A stretch of 34,011 nucleotides of DNA from an uncultured Selenomonadales bacterium (GTDB taxonomy: Bacteria > Bacillota > Negativicutes > Selenomonadales > Selenomonadaceae): the NCBI GenBank assembly GCA_937877565.1, contig CALFJB010000097.1, positions 1-34,011 on the forward strand, read 5' to 3'. A program made the position numbers and the translations under genes. The notes beneath the pieces were generated by a model. It was not told the origin of the DNA. It worked only from the letters and a program-made list of their open reading frames with translations, and did not search any database. Of the stretch, positions 1-8,669 are shown piece after piece (position 1 is the first letter of the stretch; every line of letters starts with the position of its first letter).

Positions 1-46
1 AAAGCGTTTCTTTGGTACTTTCTTTTCGCGACTGAAAAGAAAGTAC
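1..46. repeat. REP-like palindrome
   Basis: A perfect 12-bp inverted repeat is visible: GTACTTTCTTTT at 15-26 and AAAAGAAAGTAC at 35-46, with an 8-base loop. It begins with GCGTTTCTTT, which recurs in the palindrome near 22.35 kb, so the two may belong to one family of intergenic repeats. No coding potential is seen. Function is unknown. Confidence 0.6.
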
Positions 47-69
47 ATATAAAAATTAAATATTTTAAA

Positions 70-102
70 TAAAAAAAACACCGACCAATTAAAGCCGGTG
101 TT
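70..102 (-). terminator. Intrinsic terminator of the lactate permease gene
   Basis: AACACCG (77-83) pairs with CGGTGTT (96-102). On the minus strand the stem is followed by a run of eight T. It lies just beyond the permease stop codon, in the right orientation to end the uspA-permease transcript. A weaker T run on the other side could let it work in both directions. Confidence 0.75.
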
Positions 103-119
103 AATTTTTTGCAGAAATT

Positions 120-1649
120 TTAACCAACGATTGAAAGACCGAAATAAACTACAAGCCCCATAAAAATTACGAACGGAATATAAATCTTGACTGCAAACGC
201 CAAAAGTTGAGAATCTGCGCCCTTTACGCCAATAGCCGCCGAGCCAATCGCAATAGTAAGCGGCGAAATCATTTTACCGGCACAAGCTCCCGTAGCATTA
301 GCCGCCGCAACCCACGCTTGCCCTGCTTCACTTGCGCCAATGGCTTGACTTGCCATAACTTGCAACTTGCCGAACAAAACGCAGCTTGAAGTTGCCGAGC
401 CTGTAATGTAAGTACCGACCGAGCCTAAAAACGCCGCAATAGCAGGATACGCCGCGCCCGTGAAGTCAACCGCCGTATCTGCAATTTGATTCGTCATGCC
501 GCTGTAACCCATAACTTTTGCAGTGGCGATAACCGCAATAATCGTTATCATAGTGAATTTTAAGCCGTTAATGGTACTGCCCAAAAGTTTCAGCATTTCG
601 CCGAATCCCGCGCCTTGTTTACTGCCCGCAATGAATGACGCCAATAAAATCAAAACGCCAGGTGTATTTACCCAAACAAATGTGTACGGTGCGCCACCTT
701 CGCCGTTGTAAATTGGTACTGCTGATTTAAATTGCATTAAGAAAGAATTTATTGGCGGTACAAGTTTTGAAGTGAAAAGCAAGAAAATAAAAATCAAAAT
801 GAACGGCAAGCAAGCGTTAATCGCCTTTGAAGTGCTGATAGATTTTCCTGCTTGCGACGGCATTGCAAATTCTTCGTCGTCAACAGGAAATTTTTTAGCT
901 ATGAAAACTATTGCGCCCATTGTCAAAATTGCGCCCGCAACAACCGCCAATTCAGGACCAACAAACATTGAAAGAGCCAATTCCGGCAGGAAAAATGCAA
1001 GTCCCGCGCCCAAACACATCATTGACATTCCGCGCAATGCTTTCATTCCGCCGCCCGCAGTTATAACTATCAGCCACGGACAAAGTAAAGTTAATACGCC
1101 TAACTGAATTGAAGTAAAAGTTGCAAGTTGCACGGGATCCATTGCAGTAACATTCGCCAAAGTTACAAGCGGTATTCCAATGGAGCCGTAAGCCGTAGGA
1201 ACTGAATTTGCGATTAAACAAACTGATACTGACAAAATTGGATTGATACCAATACCCGCCAACATTCCGGCAGGAACTGCAACCGCTGTACCAAATCCCG
1301 CCATACCTTCCAAAAAGCCGCCGAATCCCCACGCTATCAACAGAATCAAAACGCGCTTATCGTGGCTGACACTCGTCAACATATCTTTGATTGTGTCCAT
1401 TGCCTTTGTATGCAGTGTCAAATTGTACGTGAAAATTGCGGCGACGATAACCAATAAGATTGGCCAACACGCCAACGCCACGCCTTCTAAAACAGATTCA
1501 ACGGCGCGGACACTTTCCATTTCCCAAACGCCCATACCTGCCGCAAGTGAAATTATCAGCGCGATTATACACGCTTTCCACGCGGACATTTTTATTACGC
1601 TGAGGGCAATTACAAGCCACAGAATTGGCGACAGCGCAAGAATAAACAT
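120..1649 (-). CDS. lctP: L-lactate permease (LctP/LldP family)
   Basis: An integral membrane protein of about 509 residues, the usual length for the lactate permease family, which imports lactate (and often glycolate) with protons. The sequence is almost wholly hydrophobic, with a dozen or more membrane segments. It carries family-like stretches such as GFLEGMAGFGTAVAVPAG near residue 115 and ITGSATSSCVLFGKLQ and ANATGACAGKMISPLTIAI in the C-terminal third. Two starts are possible: ATG at 1649, or TTG at 1652, which sits 9 bases after GAGGAG. It lies 67 bp downstream of a universal stress gene on the same strand and ends at a terminator, so the two probably form an operon. The family call is firm; lactate as substrate is inferred from the family. 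Confidence 0.93.
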   Translation of the reverse strand: MFILALSPILWLVIALSVIKMSAWKACIIALIISLAAGMGVWEMESVRAVESVLEGVALACWPILLVIVAAIFTYNLTLHTKAMDTIKDMLTSVSHDKRVLILLIAWGFGGFLEGMAGFGTAVAVPAGMLAGIGINPILSVSVCLIANSVPTAYGSIGIPLVTLANVTAMDPVQLATFTSIQLGVLTLLCPWLIVITAGGGMKALRGMSMMCLGAGLAFFLPELALSMFVGPELAVVAGAILTMGAIVFIAKKFPVDDEEFAMPSQAGKSISTSKAINACLPFILIFIFLLFTSKLVPPINSFLMQFKSAVPIYNGEGGAPYTFVWVNTPGVLILLASFIAGSKQGAGFGEMLKLLGSTINGLKFTMITIIAVIATAKVMGYSGMTNQIADTAVDFTGAAYPAIAAFLGSVGTYITGSATSSCVLFGKLQVMASQAIGASEAGQAWVAAANATGACAGKMISPLTIAIGSAAIGVKGADSQLLAFAVKIYIPFVIFMGLVVYFGLSIVG

Positions 1650-1716
1650 CAATTAAACCAACTCCTCACCTAGAGCGCGATTTCAGCCTTCAGTGCCTTT
1701 CATTGCGCTCAAAAAA

Positions 1717-2133
1717 TTATTTAATAACCATTACGGGACCTTTTGCCCGCTCAATAATATATTGACTGACTGAACCTAACAAAACGCCTTTGACGACGCC
1801 CAAGCCGCGACTTCCCATAATAATTAAATCAGCATCCAAAATTTCTTCATACTCCAAAATAACGGCGGCAGGTGCGCCCGTTTCCATAATTTTTTCGTAA
1901 GCAACATTTTCAGGAACCATACTAGCGGCGCGTTCCAAAATTGCAGTCCCCGCCGCTCTCATTGCGTCCATAATTGCGTGCGTCAAATTTGGATTAATCG
2001 CAATTTGGTTTATATTTGCCACGTAAAGGAAATGTATTTTGGCGTTAAATTTTTCAGCGATAGAAATTGCTTGAACGATTGATTTTTCTGAACTAGCCGA
2101 GCCGTCCACCGGCACTAAAATTCTTTTTATCAT
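1717..2133 (-). CDS. Universal stress protein, UspA family
   Basis: A 138-residue single-domain cytoplasmic protein with the Usp fold. The N-terminal strand KRILVPVDGSASSEKS and the C-terminal nucleotide-binding signature GSRGLGVVKGVLLGSVSQ (G-x2-G-x9-G-S type, near residues 110-127) are both present, which suggests an ATP-binding Usp. The chosen ATG at 2133 follows AGGTGAT by about 7 bases; a start five codons upstream has no better site. The gene is the first of a two-gene minus-strand unit with the lactate permease and is divergent from the penicillin-binding protein gene. Its exact role is not evident from sequence. A GGCAGGATTTTT motif lies about 35 bp upstream. Confidence 0.9.
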   Translation of the reverse strand: MIKRILVPVDGSASSEKSIVQAISIAEKFNAKIHFLYVANINQIAINPNLTHAIMDAMRAAGTAILERAASMVPENVAYEKIMETGAPAAVILEYEEILDADLIIMGSRGLGVVKGVLLGSVSQYIIERAKGPVMVIK

Positions 2134-2282
2134 TTTTATCACCTGCAATTTTTTTCTATGAAATAATTAAAAATCCTGCCGAAAATCTTTGCCTTAAAAA
2201 GTATAAAACTTAAAAAAAATATCGACGTGAGCAGGGTATTTGTGATAATATATTAGAGTTTTATTAGGAAGGAGATTTTTTG

Positions 2283-4586
2283 ATGGCAAATACAGGAGAG
2301 CAACAATCAAATTCCGGCGGTGGTACTACACACAAAACGATTGTTACTTTTTTGAAAATAGTTTTGGGGATTCTGCTTTTTGTAATTGTTACGGCTGTTG
2401 GCGTAGGTATTGGATTTGTTACGGCTAATATTAATGCCAAGCCGGATATGGTCGGCGAAATTATCCCGCCCGCGTCTTCGCAAATTTACGATTCGGCAGG
2501 TAACCAAATTGCAAACATTCATGCGACTGAAAATCGTATGCCGGTTAAAATTGAACAAATTCCAAAGGCGTTGCAACAAGCATTTGTAGCGATTGAAGAT
2601 AATCGTTTTTACGAACATAAAGGCGTTGACCCTCACGGATTGGCACGCGCACTTTATACTAACGTTATGCAAAATGAAGTTGCTGAAGGCGGCTCAACCA
2701 TTACCCAGCAACTTGCAAAAAATGCTTACCTTACGCAGGATCGCACTATTAAACGTAAAATTCAGGAAGTATTTTTGGCGTTGCAACTTGAAAAGCAGTA
2801 CACTAAGCAGGAAATTTTGGAACTGTATTTAAATCAAATTTATTTTGGGCGCGGTGCGTATGGCGTTCAAGCGGCGGCTAAAACTTACTTTAATAAAAAT
2901 GTCAGCGATTTAGATTTATCAGAATGTGCGCTCCTTGCCGGTATTCCGAAAAGTCCAAATTACTATTCGCCATTTAACGACCTTCAAGCCGCCAAACAAC
3001 GCCGCAATTTGGTTTTAGATCAAATGTCGAAATATCATTACATTACTTCAGCTGAAGCAAGCGCAGCGAAGTCCGCAGAAATTACACTTGCTCAACCTGA
3101 TATGCCGGAAGAACAAAAGGACGCCGAACCTTTTATAACTTTCGTGACGCAACTTTTAATTGAAAAATACGGCGCGGACGCAATTTATAAAGACGGCTTG
3201 AAAGTTTACACAACGATTGATATGGATATGCAAAGAATGGCTCAAGCATCGCTTATTGAAAATCTGCCAAACGACTACACCGACGCAAACGGTATGCAAC
3301 AACCTCAAGGGGCGATTGTTGCGATTGATCCAAAAACCGGCTATATAAAAGCAATGGTAGGCGGACGCGGTACAGATCAATTCAACCGCGCTGCACAAGC
3401 TGAAAGGCAACCCGGTTCAGCTTTTAAACCGTTTGTATTTGCCGCCGCGTTAGAAAATGGATTTACTCCAGATACAATCATTGAAGATAAGCCGATTAAT
3501 ATTGACGGTTGGCAACCTCAAAACGATTCGCGCAGATTTTCCGGCGCGGTTCCAATGCGCACAGTTGCAACTTTTTCAATGAATGTTCCAACTGTCAGAA
3601 TCGCTCAAAAACTTGGTATGGAAACTGTTATTTATTACGCTCAACAAATGGGAATTACAACTTTTGTTTTGGACGGGGCGACGAACGATAAAAATTATGC
3701 AACAAGTTTAGGCGGAATGACGCGCGGAGTTACGCCGCTGGAAATTGCAAGCGCGTATGGTACTTTTGCAAATGGCGGCGTTCACGTTCCCTACGTTGCA
3801 ATTACAAAAATTCTGGACAGGAACGGCAACATTTTGGAAGAGGCGCACCCTGAAGGAGTTGCAGTAATTACGCCGGAAAGTGCGGCGGATTTAACAAGTA
3901 TGCTTGAAAACGTCATTACCAAAGGCACAGGCAGAGGCGCAAATATCAACCGTCCTGCCGCCGGTAAAACGGGTACGACTTCAGATTATAAAGACGCGTG
4001 GTTTGTAGGTTACACGCCGGATTTAGTGGCGTCTGTTTGGATTGGCAACGATGATAACACTTCAACTGATGGAATTATGGGCGGTACAATTCCCGCCTCA
4101 ACGTGGGCTACTTTTATGAATCAAGCGTTGGCGAATGTTCCTGCACATGATTTTGATGAATTGGTTGTACAACGTCGCGCAGTTGCCGCTCCTCCTAAAC
4201 GTGAAGAAAAACCTGCTCCCAAAACTTACGACGAAGATCCATACTATGAACCGCCCGCGCCGCGTTATCGTGAAGAGCCGACTTACGAAGAACCAACTCA
4301 CAATAACAATTCCAACTATGATGATTCAAGGTACAATGATTCAAGGTACAACGATTCAGATTATGATACTCCAGGCGAATACAAATACGACGGCTCCGAT
4401 TACAACGACTCAAACAACAACTCAAGCTACAATGATTCAAGTTACAATGATTCAAGCTACAATGAACCAACTTATAATGAACCAACTTACAGTGAGCCCA
4501 GCTACAGTGAGCCGAGTTATGATAATTCGTCTTCGTCAGATTATGATGCACCTTCGCCGGGCGACGACGTTGCAAAAGACAGGTAA
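2283..4586 (+). CDS. Class A penicillin-binding protein 1A (transglycosylase/transpeptidase)
   Basis: A bifunctional peptidoglycan synthase of about 767 residues. A short cytoplasmic tail and one membrane anchor (about residues 20-48) precede the glycosyltransferase 51 domain (about 80-250), with EDNRFYEHKG carrying the catalytic glutamate near 105 and GGSTITQQLAKN after it. The transpeptidase domain (about 340-620) has all three motifs: SAFK near 379-382, SMN near 432-434 and KTGT near 562-565. The last about 100 residues are a Tyr/Asn/Asp/Ser/Pro-rich tail with repeated YNDS, YNEP and YSEP units. ATG at 2283 is preferred over TTG at 2280 because AAGGAG lies 8 bases upstream of it. A possible promoter (GATAAT at about 2243) lies in the divergent gap. 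The enzyme family is certain; the tail's role is not. Confidence 0.95.
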   Translation: MANTGEQQSNSGGGTTHKTIVTFLKIVLGILLFVIVTAVGVGIGFVTANINAKPDMVGEIIPPASSQIYDSAGNQIANIHATENRMPVKIEQIPKALQQAFVAIEDNRFYEHKGVDPHGLARALYTNVMQNEVAEGGSTITQQLAKNAYLTQDRTIKRKIQEVFLALQLEKQYTKQEILELYLNQIYFGRGAYGVQAAAKTYFNKNVSDLDLSECALLAGIPKSPNYYSPFNDLQAAKQRRNLVLDQMSKYHYITSAEASAAKSAEITLAQPDMPEEQKDAEPFITFVTQLLIEKYGADAIYKDGLKVYTTIDMDMQRMAQASLIENLPNDYTDANGMQQPQGAIVAIDPKTGYIKAMVGGRGTDQFNRAAQAERQPGSAFKPFVFAAALENGFTPDTIIEDKPINIDGWQPQNDSRRFSGAVPMRTVATFSMNVPTVRIAQKLGMETVIYYAQQMGITTFVLDGATNDKNYATSLGGMTRGVTPLEIASAYGTFANGGVHVPYVAITKILDRNGNILEEAHPEGVAVITPESAADLTSMLENVITKGTGRGANINRPAAGKTGTTSDYKDAWFVGYTPDLVASVWIGNDDNTSTDGIMGGTIPASTWATFMNQALANVPAHDFDELVVQRRAVAAPPKREEKPAPKTYDEDPYYEPPAPRYREEPTYEEPTHNNNSNYDDSRYNDSRYNDSDYDTPGEYKYDGSDYNDSNNNSSYNDSSYNDSSYNEPTYNEPTYSEPSYSEPSYDNSSSSDYDAPSPGDDVAKDR

Positions 4587-4587
4587 T

Positions 4588-4666
4588 TTTTTAGGAAACA
4601 GAAAAGCAGAAAACAGGATACAGATTAAAATTCCTGTTTTCTGTATCCTGTCTACTGTCTCCTAAA
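4588..4666. repeat. Heptanucleotide-repeat hairpin after the PBP1A gene
   Basis: The gap between two plus-strand genes is filled by a long composite inverted repeat with roughly 7-bp periodicity. CAGAAAACAGGA (4607-4618) pairs perfectly with TCCTGTTTTCTG (4632-4643), and an outer stem joins TTTAGGA..ACAG (4590-4601) to CTGT..TCCTAAA (4655-4666). The right arm reads as CTGTTTT, CTGTATC, CTGTCTA, CTGTCTC. The same design recurs at 8593, 11033 and 29401 with different words. It could also stop or protect transcripts, but no clear T run follows. Confidence 0.7.
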
Positions 4667-4716
4667 TTTCGACATCAATGATATTATTCATCAAATTTGA
4701 AAGGAGAAATTTTATT

Positions 4717-5514
4717 ATGATAAAACTTTTTGTAAGCGATATTGACGGTACTTTATTGGAAACCGGCAAAAAAATTTCAGCTAAAAATATTGCCGCCGTT
4801 CAAAAAATGGTAGCCGCCGGAATTACAGTTACAATCGCAACCGGCAGAATGTACCGCGCGGCTTTACCCATTGCGCAAGAATTGGGCGTAAACGTTCCAA
4901 TTATTACGTACAACGGCGCACTGATTAAATCTGTTGCCGGAGAAATTTTGCACAGTGAATATTTGCCGACTGATTTAATTATTGAAATTGTGAATTTCTT
5001 TGAGCGTCAAAATTGGTACTTGCAAAGTTACAGCAATGATGAGCTTTTCTACGCTTTCAGAAATGATTATTCAAAACTTTATGAGGCGTCTCAAAAAGTT
5101 CAAGGTACAGAAATTGGCTGGCAAGGTCTGCGCGAACGTACCGAAAAAGTCTGTAAACTTTTGGGAATTAATGCAAGTCTAACTGAAACTTTAGAACGTG
5201 TGAAAATTTTGAAGGCGGAATTTGGCGATAAAATAGCCGTTACAAAGTCCCACCCGCAATTTATAGAAATAATGTTACCCGGCGTTTCAAAGGCGGCGGC
5301 TGTGAAAATTCTTGCAAAAAAATTGGGCGTTGAAAAATCTGAAGTAATGGCGATTGGAGACAGCGATAACGATTTACCAATGTTGCAAGCCGCCGGACAA
5401 AGTGTGGCAATGGGCAACGCTGCTGACGAAATAAAATCTGCTTGCACATTCGTAACGGCGAATTGCGCGGACGACGGCTTTGCAGACGCGGTAGAAAAAT
5501 TTGTTTTTGTTTGA
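4717..5514 (+). CDS. Cof-type HAD superfamily phosphatase
   Basis: A 265-residue soluble hydrolase of the haloacid dehalogenase superfamily, Cof/type IIB branch, which dephosphorylates sugar phosphates and similar small metabolites. Visible motifs are DIDGT with nucleophile Asp8 and acid/base Asp10, ATGR near 41-44, Lys192 in PGVSKAAAVK, and the metal-binding GDSDND at 214-219. The cap domain sits between motifs II and III, as usual for this branch. The start at 4717 follows AAGGAG by about 11 bases; an in-frame ATG at 4678 would add 13 unconserved residues. The next gene starts 9 bp after its stop. The substrate cannot be told from sequence. Confidence 0.9.
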   Translation: MIKLFVSDIDGTLLETGKKISAKNIAAVQKMVAAGITVTIATGRMYRAALPIAQELGVNVPIITYNGALIKSVAGEILHSEYLPTDLIIEIVNFFERQNWYLQSYSNDELFYAFRNDYSKLYEASQKVQGTEIGWQGLRERTEKVCKLLGINASLTETLERVKILKAEFGDKIAVTKSHPQFIEIMLPGVSKAAAVKILAKKLGVEKSEVMAIGDSDNDLPMLQAAGQSVAMGNAADEIKSACTFVTANCADDGFADAVEKFVFV

Positions 5515-5523
5515 GATGATTTA

Positions 5524-6483
5524 ATGAACAGTAAAATTACTCCGACGATTGAAGGCGGATTATTAACAGCTATTGCGGTAATATTGGGGTTGGCGGCAAT
5601 TTACCTGCCGGTTTTGGGGCTATTCGTGGAATTTTTCTGCGCCGTGCCAATAGTAGTTTTGACAGTGCGTCAAGGCATCGGTAAAGGCTTTTTAGCGTTT
5701 GTGGCGTCGCTCCTGATATTGGCAATGTTCATTGGCCCCGTATTGGCAATGAATATCGCCTTGAGTTTTGAAATTTGCGGCTTGGTACTCGGCTATTGCA
5801 TCCAAAAAAATTTCAGTACCGCAAAATGTTTTGTGGCAACTTTTATAGCGGCGTTTTTCGCGCAGATTTTATCAGTGGCAATTTTGGCGGTTGTAATGGG
5901 TATAAATATGATGGAAAGTGAAATTTCCGCAATGCAAGAAATGTTTGAAGACAGTTTCAAACTGTACGAAACATTGGGCGTTGATCAAAACACGATAAAT
6001 CAAGTGCGCGGACAAGTTGCACCAACATTGCAACTGATGAGCTATTTAATGCCGTTTATATTGGCGTTAATGGGGCTTGTAAACGCCATTACCTGTTATC
6101 TAACTTCAAAATGGATTTTTGCGAAGTTGCACTTGAAATTTATTGAACCATTTCCAAAATTTGCAGAATGGAGATTTTCAAAAATTTTCTTGTACGTAGC
6201 GACTTTTGCGGCGATTGGCGTATATTGGGGCGTAACGCGTGATTGGAAATTGCTTTATACAATTTCGGTAAACATTTCATTTTTGGCAACGGGAATTGGT
6301 TTTTTGCAAGGCTTAGCGGTAATGTCGGCGATTGCTGACAAATTCAATCTGTCAAAATTTTGGCGGCGGCTGATATTCATTATTATAATATTTAATATGA
6401 TGTTTATCACAATCGTTTCATTTACCGGATTTTTTGACATGGCTTTTGACTATCGAAAACGGCTAAAAAATAACGAACAATAA
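5524..6483 (+). CDS. DUF2232 (YybS-like) membrane protein
   Basis: A 319-residue integral membrane protein with about eight hydrophobic segments and short loops. The first half is ECF-S-like in look (TPTIEGGLLTAIAVILGLA, then several helices up to about residue 135). A soluble Glu/Gln-rich loop follows (about 140-180), then more helices. It sits directly upstream of gdpP, the position in which DUF2232/YybS genes are found in many Bacillota, and this context supports the family call. No biochemical function is established for the family to my knowledge; a transport or membrane-organising role is only a guess. No strong ribosome binding site precedes the ATG, suggesting coupling to the upstream gene 9 bp away. 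Confidence 0.8.
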   Translation: MNSKITPTIEGGLLTAIAVILGLAAIYLPVLGLFVEFFCAVPIVVLTVRQGIGKGFLAFVASLLILAMFIGPVLAMNIALSFEICGLVLGYCIQKNFSTAKCFVATFIAAFFAQILSVAILAVVMGINMMESEISAMQEMFEDSFKLYETLGVDQNTINQVRGQVAPTLQLMSYLMPFILALMGLVNAITCYLTSKWIFAKLHLKFIEPFPKFAEWRFSKIFLYVATFAAIGVYWGVTRDWKLLYTISVNISFLATGIGFLQGLAVMSAIADKFNLSKFWRRLIFIIIIFNMMFITIVSFTGFFDMAFDYRKRLKNNEQ

Positions 6484-6513
6484 TTTCTGTAAACGGTGTA
6501 AGGCGGTGATGAC

Positions 6514-8592
6514 GTGCCGAGAAATTTATCGGCGAAAATGGACTTGGGCGTAGGACTTGGGATAATTTTTTTATTTCTGGTGATATTTTTGAATTACAGC
6601 AAATACATAGCGGCGGCGGCAATGGTGGTATGGCTTACTGTAGCATTATGGGTTTGGGATCGTCAAAAAGAACGCGAAAAAAAATTTCTGGAATACTGCG
6701 AAAATATTGTTGGCAGCGGTCAAGAATTGATGCATTATGCAATGGTAAATATTCCGCAAGCCGTAATGTTAATTGACGAAGACGGCAAACTTGAATGGTT
6801 TAACGAGCGCGTCAGCGAATATTCCGAGAAAACGCCGGAGCAAGGTTTGCATGTCAATGAATTTTGGAACGGGATTTTAGACGAAGATATTTTGAAGTTC
6901 AGCGAAGAAGAAGAAATTCATCTGCTGAAAGGCGGAAAATATATTGCCAAAACTCACAAAAAAATTATTTCAGAAGACGGCGAAAGTGTGGAGACTGAAC
7001 ATTATTTTCAAGTTTTCTATCGGCAACTGCGAACAGTTTCAGCCTATCCAAAAATAATTGTATTCTTCGCGCAGGAAATAACCGCGTTTGAACATTTGAA
7101 ACTTGAATACAAACAAAGTCGCGCCGTGTTAATGTACGTGCAAGTTGATAACTTTGATGAAATTATGCAGGGGCTGAATGAAACTGAAAAATCTTCGCTG
7201 ATACTTGCGATAAATGGCGAGCTTGAAAAGTGGATTGACAGTTTATCCGGCTTTATGCAACGCGTTTCAGACGAATTATTTATTGTAGTTTTGGAACAGT
7301 TGGCACTTCAAAAGGCGATTGATTCAAAATTTACAGTTTTGGACAAAGTGCGCCAAATTATCAGCAAAAACGGTATACCGGCTACGTTGTCAATGGGCGT
7401 GGCGGTTGCTGATAAAAATCCCGTTGAACAATCAATGACAGATTTGGGCAAACAGGCGCAGGAACGTTTAAACGCGGCACTTGCACGCGGCGGCGATCAA
7501 GTTGCAGTGAATATCGACGGCAAGCCGCAATATTTCGGCGGACGTGCAAAGGCAGTTGAAAAGCATAATCGAGTTAGAGCGCGGGTAATGGCGAATTCAA
7601 TCCGTGAACATATGGAAGCGGCGGACGAAATTTTTGTAATGGGACACGCCCGCGAAGATTTTGACGCCTTCGGCGCGGCTGTAGGTATGGCTGTAATGGC
7701 GTTGCATTTAAAAAAGTCTGTTCATATTGTACTTAGCAATTCGGTTGACAGCATCGACAAAATTTTGGAACAGTTCAAAAAAGATAAAGCTGACACTTAC
7801 AAAAATATTTTCGTCAACTTTAGCGATTTAAATATTCAAAATTCGATAAATCCTCTGCTGATTGTCGTTGATACGCACATTCCTTACCTTGTTGCCGCTC
7901 CGCAACTTTTGGAACGAATTAAAAACGTAATTATTATTGACCACCACCGGAAAAGCGATAACGTTATAAAAAATCCCGTCGTTTTCTATCATGAGCCGTC
8001 CTCAAGTTCGGCGTCTGAATTGGTTACGGAACTTTTAATGTACTTCGACGAAAAAGTTAATATTGGCAAACTTGCGGCAACGGCTTTATATTCCGGAATT
8101 GTGGTAGATACAAAAAGTTTCGTCGTTCAAACGGGCGTAAGAACATTTGACGCGGCGGCTTATTTGAGACGCAGCGGCGCGGATCCCGTCATTGTCCGAG
8201 AATTATTTATGGCGGATTATGAAACGACGGTTGCACTTGCCAAAGCTAAGGCGCAATCTGTATATTATGAAGGCGGCTTGGTAGTTGCCACAATGCCCAC
8301 GCTTATACCAAACATTCAAGCTATTGCAGGACAGGCGGCGGACGCACTTTTGACTATTGAAAGTGTGCGAATGACGATTATTCTTTTTCAGATGAAAGAT
8401 GATATTGTTGGAATTAGCGCACGTTCGAGCGGCAATTTGAATGTTCAAGTTATAATGGAGCAATTCGGCGGCGGCGGGCATCAGACTGTTGCAGGCGCAC
8501 AGGTTAAAAATTCCAATATCATTGATTTAAAAGATCAGGTTGTGGCGGTTGCAAGGAAATATATCGCCGAATCTGACAAGGAGGCAGAATAG
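6514..8592 (+). CDS. gdpP: Cyclic-di-AMP phosphodiesterase GdpP
   Basis: A 692-residue membrane-bound enzyme that hydrolyses the second messenger c-di-AMP, which controls potassium and osmotic balance and wall homeostasis. Domains in order: two membrane helices (about 11-28 and 31-48), a PAS domain (about 70-175), a degenerate GGDEF domain ending in RGGDQV (about 190-330), a DHH domain with GHAREDFDAFGAA (about 376-389) and IIDHHRKSD (about 473-482), and a DHHA1 domain with GGGGHQTVAGAQV (about 652-664). All metal-ligand motifs look intact. The start is GTG at 6514, after AGGCGGTGA. The DUF2232-gdpP pair is conserved widely, but the rplI gene that often follows is replaced here by a radical SAM gene 77 bp downstream. 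Confidence 0.95.
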   Translation: MPRNLSAKMDLGVGLGIIFLFLVIFLNYSKYIAAAAMVVWLTVALWVWDRQKEREKKFLEYCENIVGSGQELMHYAMVNIPQAVMLIDEDGKLEWFNERVSEYSEKTPEQGLHVNEFWNGILDEDILKFSEEEEIHLLKGGKYIAKTHKKIISEDGESVETEHYFQVFYRQLRTVSAYPKIIVFFAQEITAFEHLKLEYKQSRAVLMYVQVDNFDEIMQGLNETEKSSLILAINGELEKWIDSLSGFMQRVSDELFIVVLEQLALQKAIDSKFTVLDKVRQIISKNGIPATLSMGVAVADKNPVEQSMTDLGKQAQERLNAALARGGDQVAVNIDGKPQYFGGRAKAVEKHNRVRARVMANSIREHMEAADEIFVMGHAREDFDAFGAAVGMAVMALHLKKSVHIVLSNSVDSIDKILEQFKKDKADTYKNIFVNFSDLNIQNSINPLLIVVDTHIPYLVAAPQLLERIKNVIIIDHHRKSDNVIKNPVVFYHEPSSSSASELVTELLMYFDEKVNIGKLAATALYSGIVVDTKSFVVQTGVRTFDAAAYLRRSGADPVIVRELFMADYETTVALAKAKAQSVYYEGGLVVATMPTLIPNIQAIAGQAADALLTIESVRMTIILFQMKDDIVGISARSSGNLNVQVIMEQFGGGGHQTVAGAQVKNSNIIDLKDQVVAVARKYIAESDKEAE

Positions 8593-8657
8593 GTTTTAGG
8601 TGTTAGGTATTAGGTTTTAGGAGAATGTTCCTAACAGCTAACAGCTAACACCTGAAA
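8593..8657. repeat. Heptanucleotide-repeat hairpin between gdpP and the radical SAM gene
   Basis: The gap is a run of 7-bp units of TAGGNNT type (TAGGTTT, TAGGTGT, TAGGTAT, TAGGTTT, TAGGAGA) followed by their complements (TCCTAAC, AGCTAAC, AGCTAAC, ACCT). AGGTGTTAG at 8598-8606 pairs perfectly with CTAACACCT at 8645-8653, and an inner TTAGGA/TCCTAA closes the loop, so the transcript would form a long hairpin. It lies within a probable operon and may modulate expression of the downstream gene. Confidence 0.75.
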
Positions 8658-8669
8658 TGAAGGGAGCGA

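Noticed and set aside
952..1332. 126-codon reading frame inside the lactate permease gene
   Set aside because: It overlaps a clear membrane transporter in another frame, has no ribosome binding site and an unnatural composition; it is a shadow.
4135..4665. Long reading frames on both strands over the PBP1A tail
   Set aside because: They come from the 12-bp repetitive DNA of the Tyr/Asn/Ser tail, which leaves several frames open; low-complexity products, no start signals.
8593..8669. A hidden SCIFF precursor peptide gene before the maturase
   Set aside because: The gap is only 77 bp and made of stop-rich TAG heptads; no six-Cys peptide can fit.
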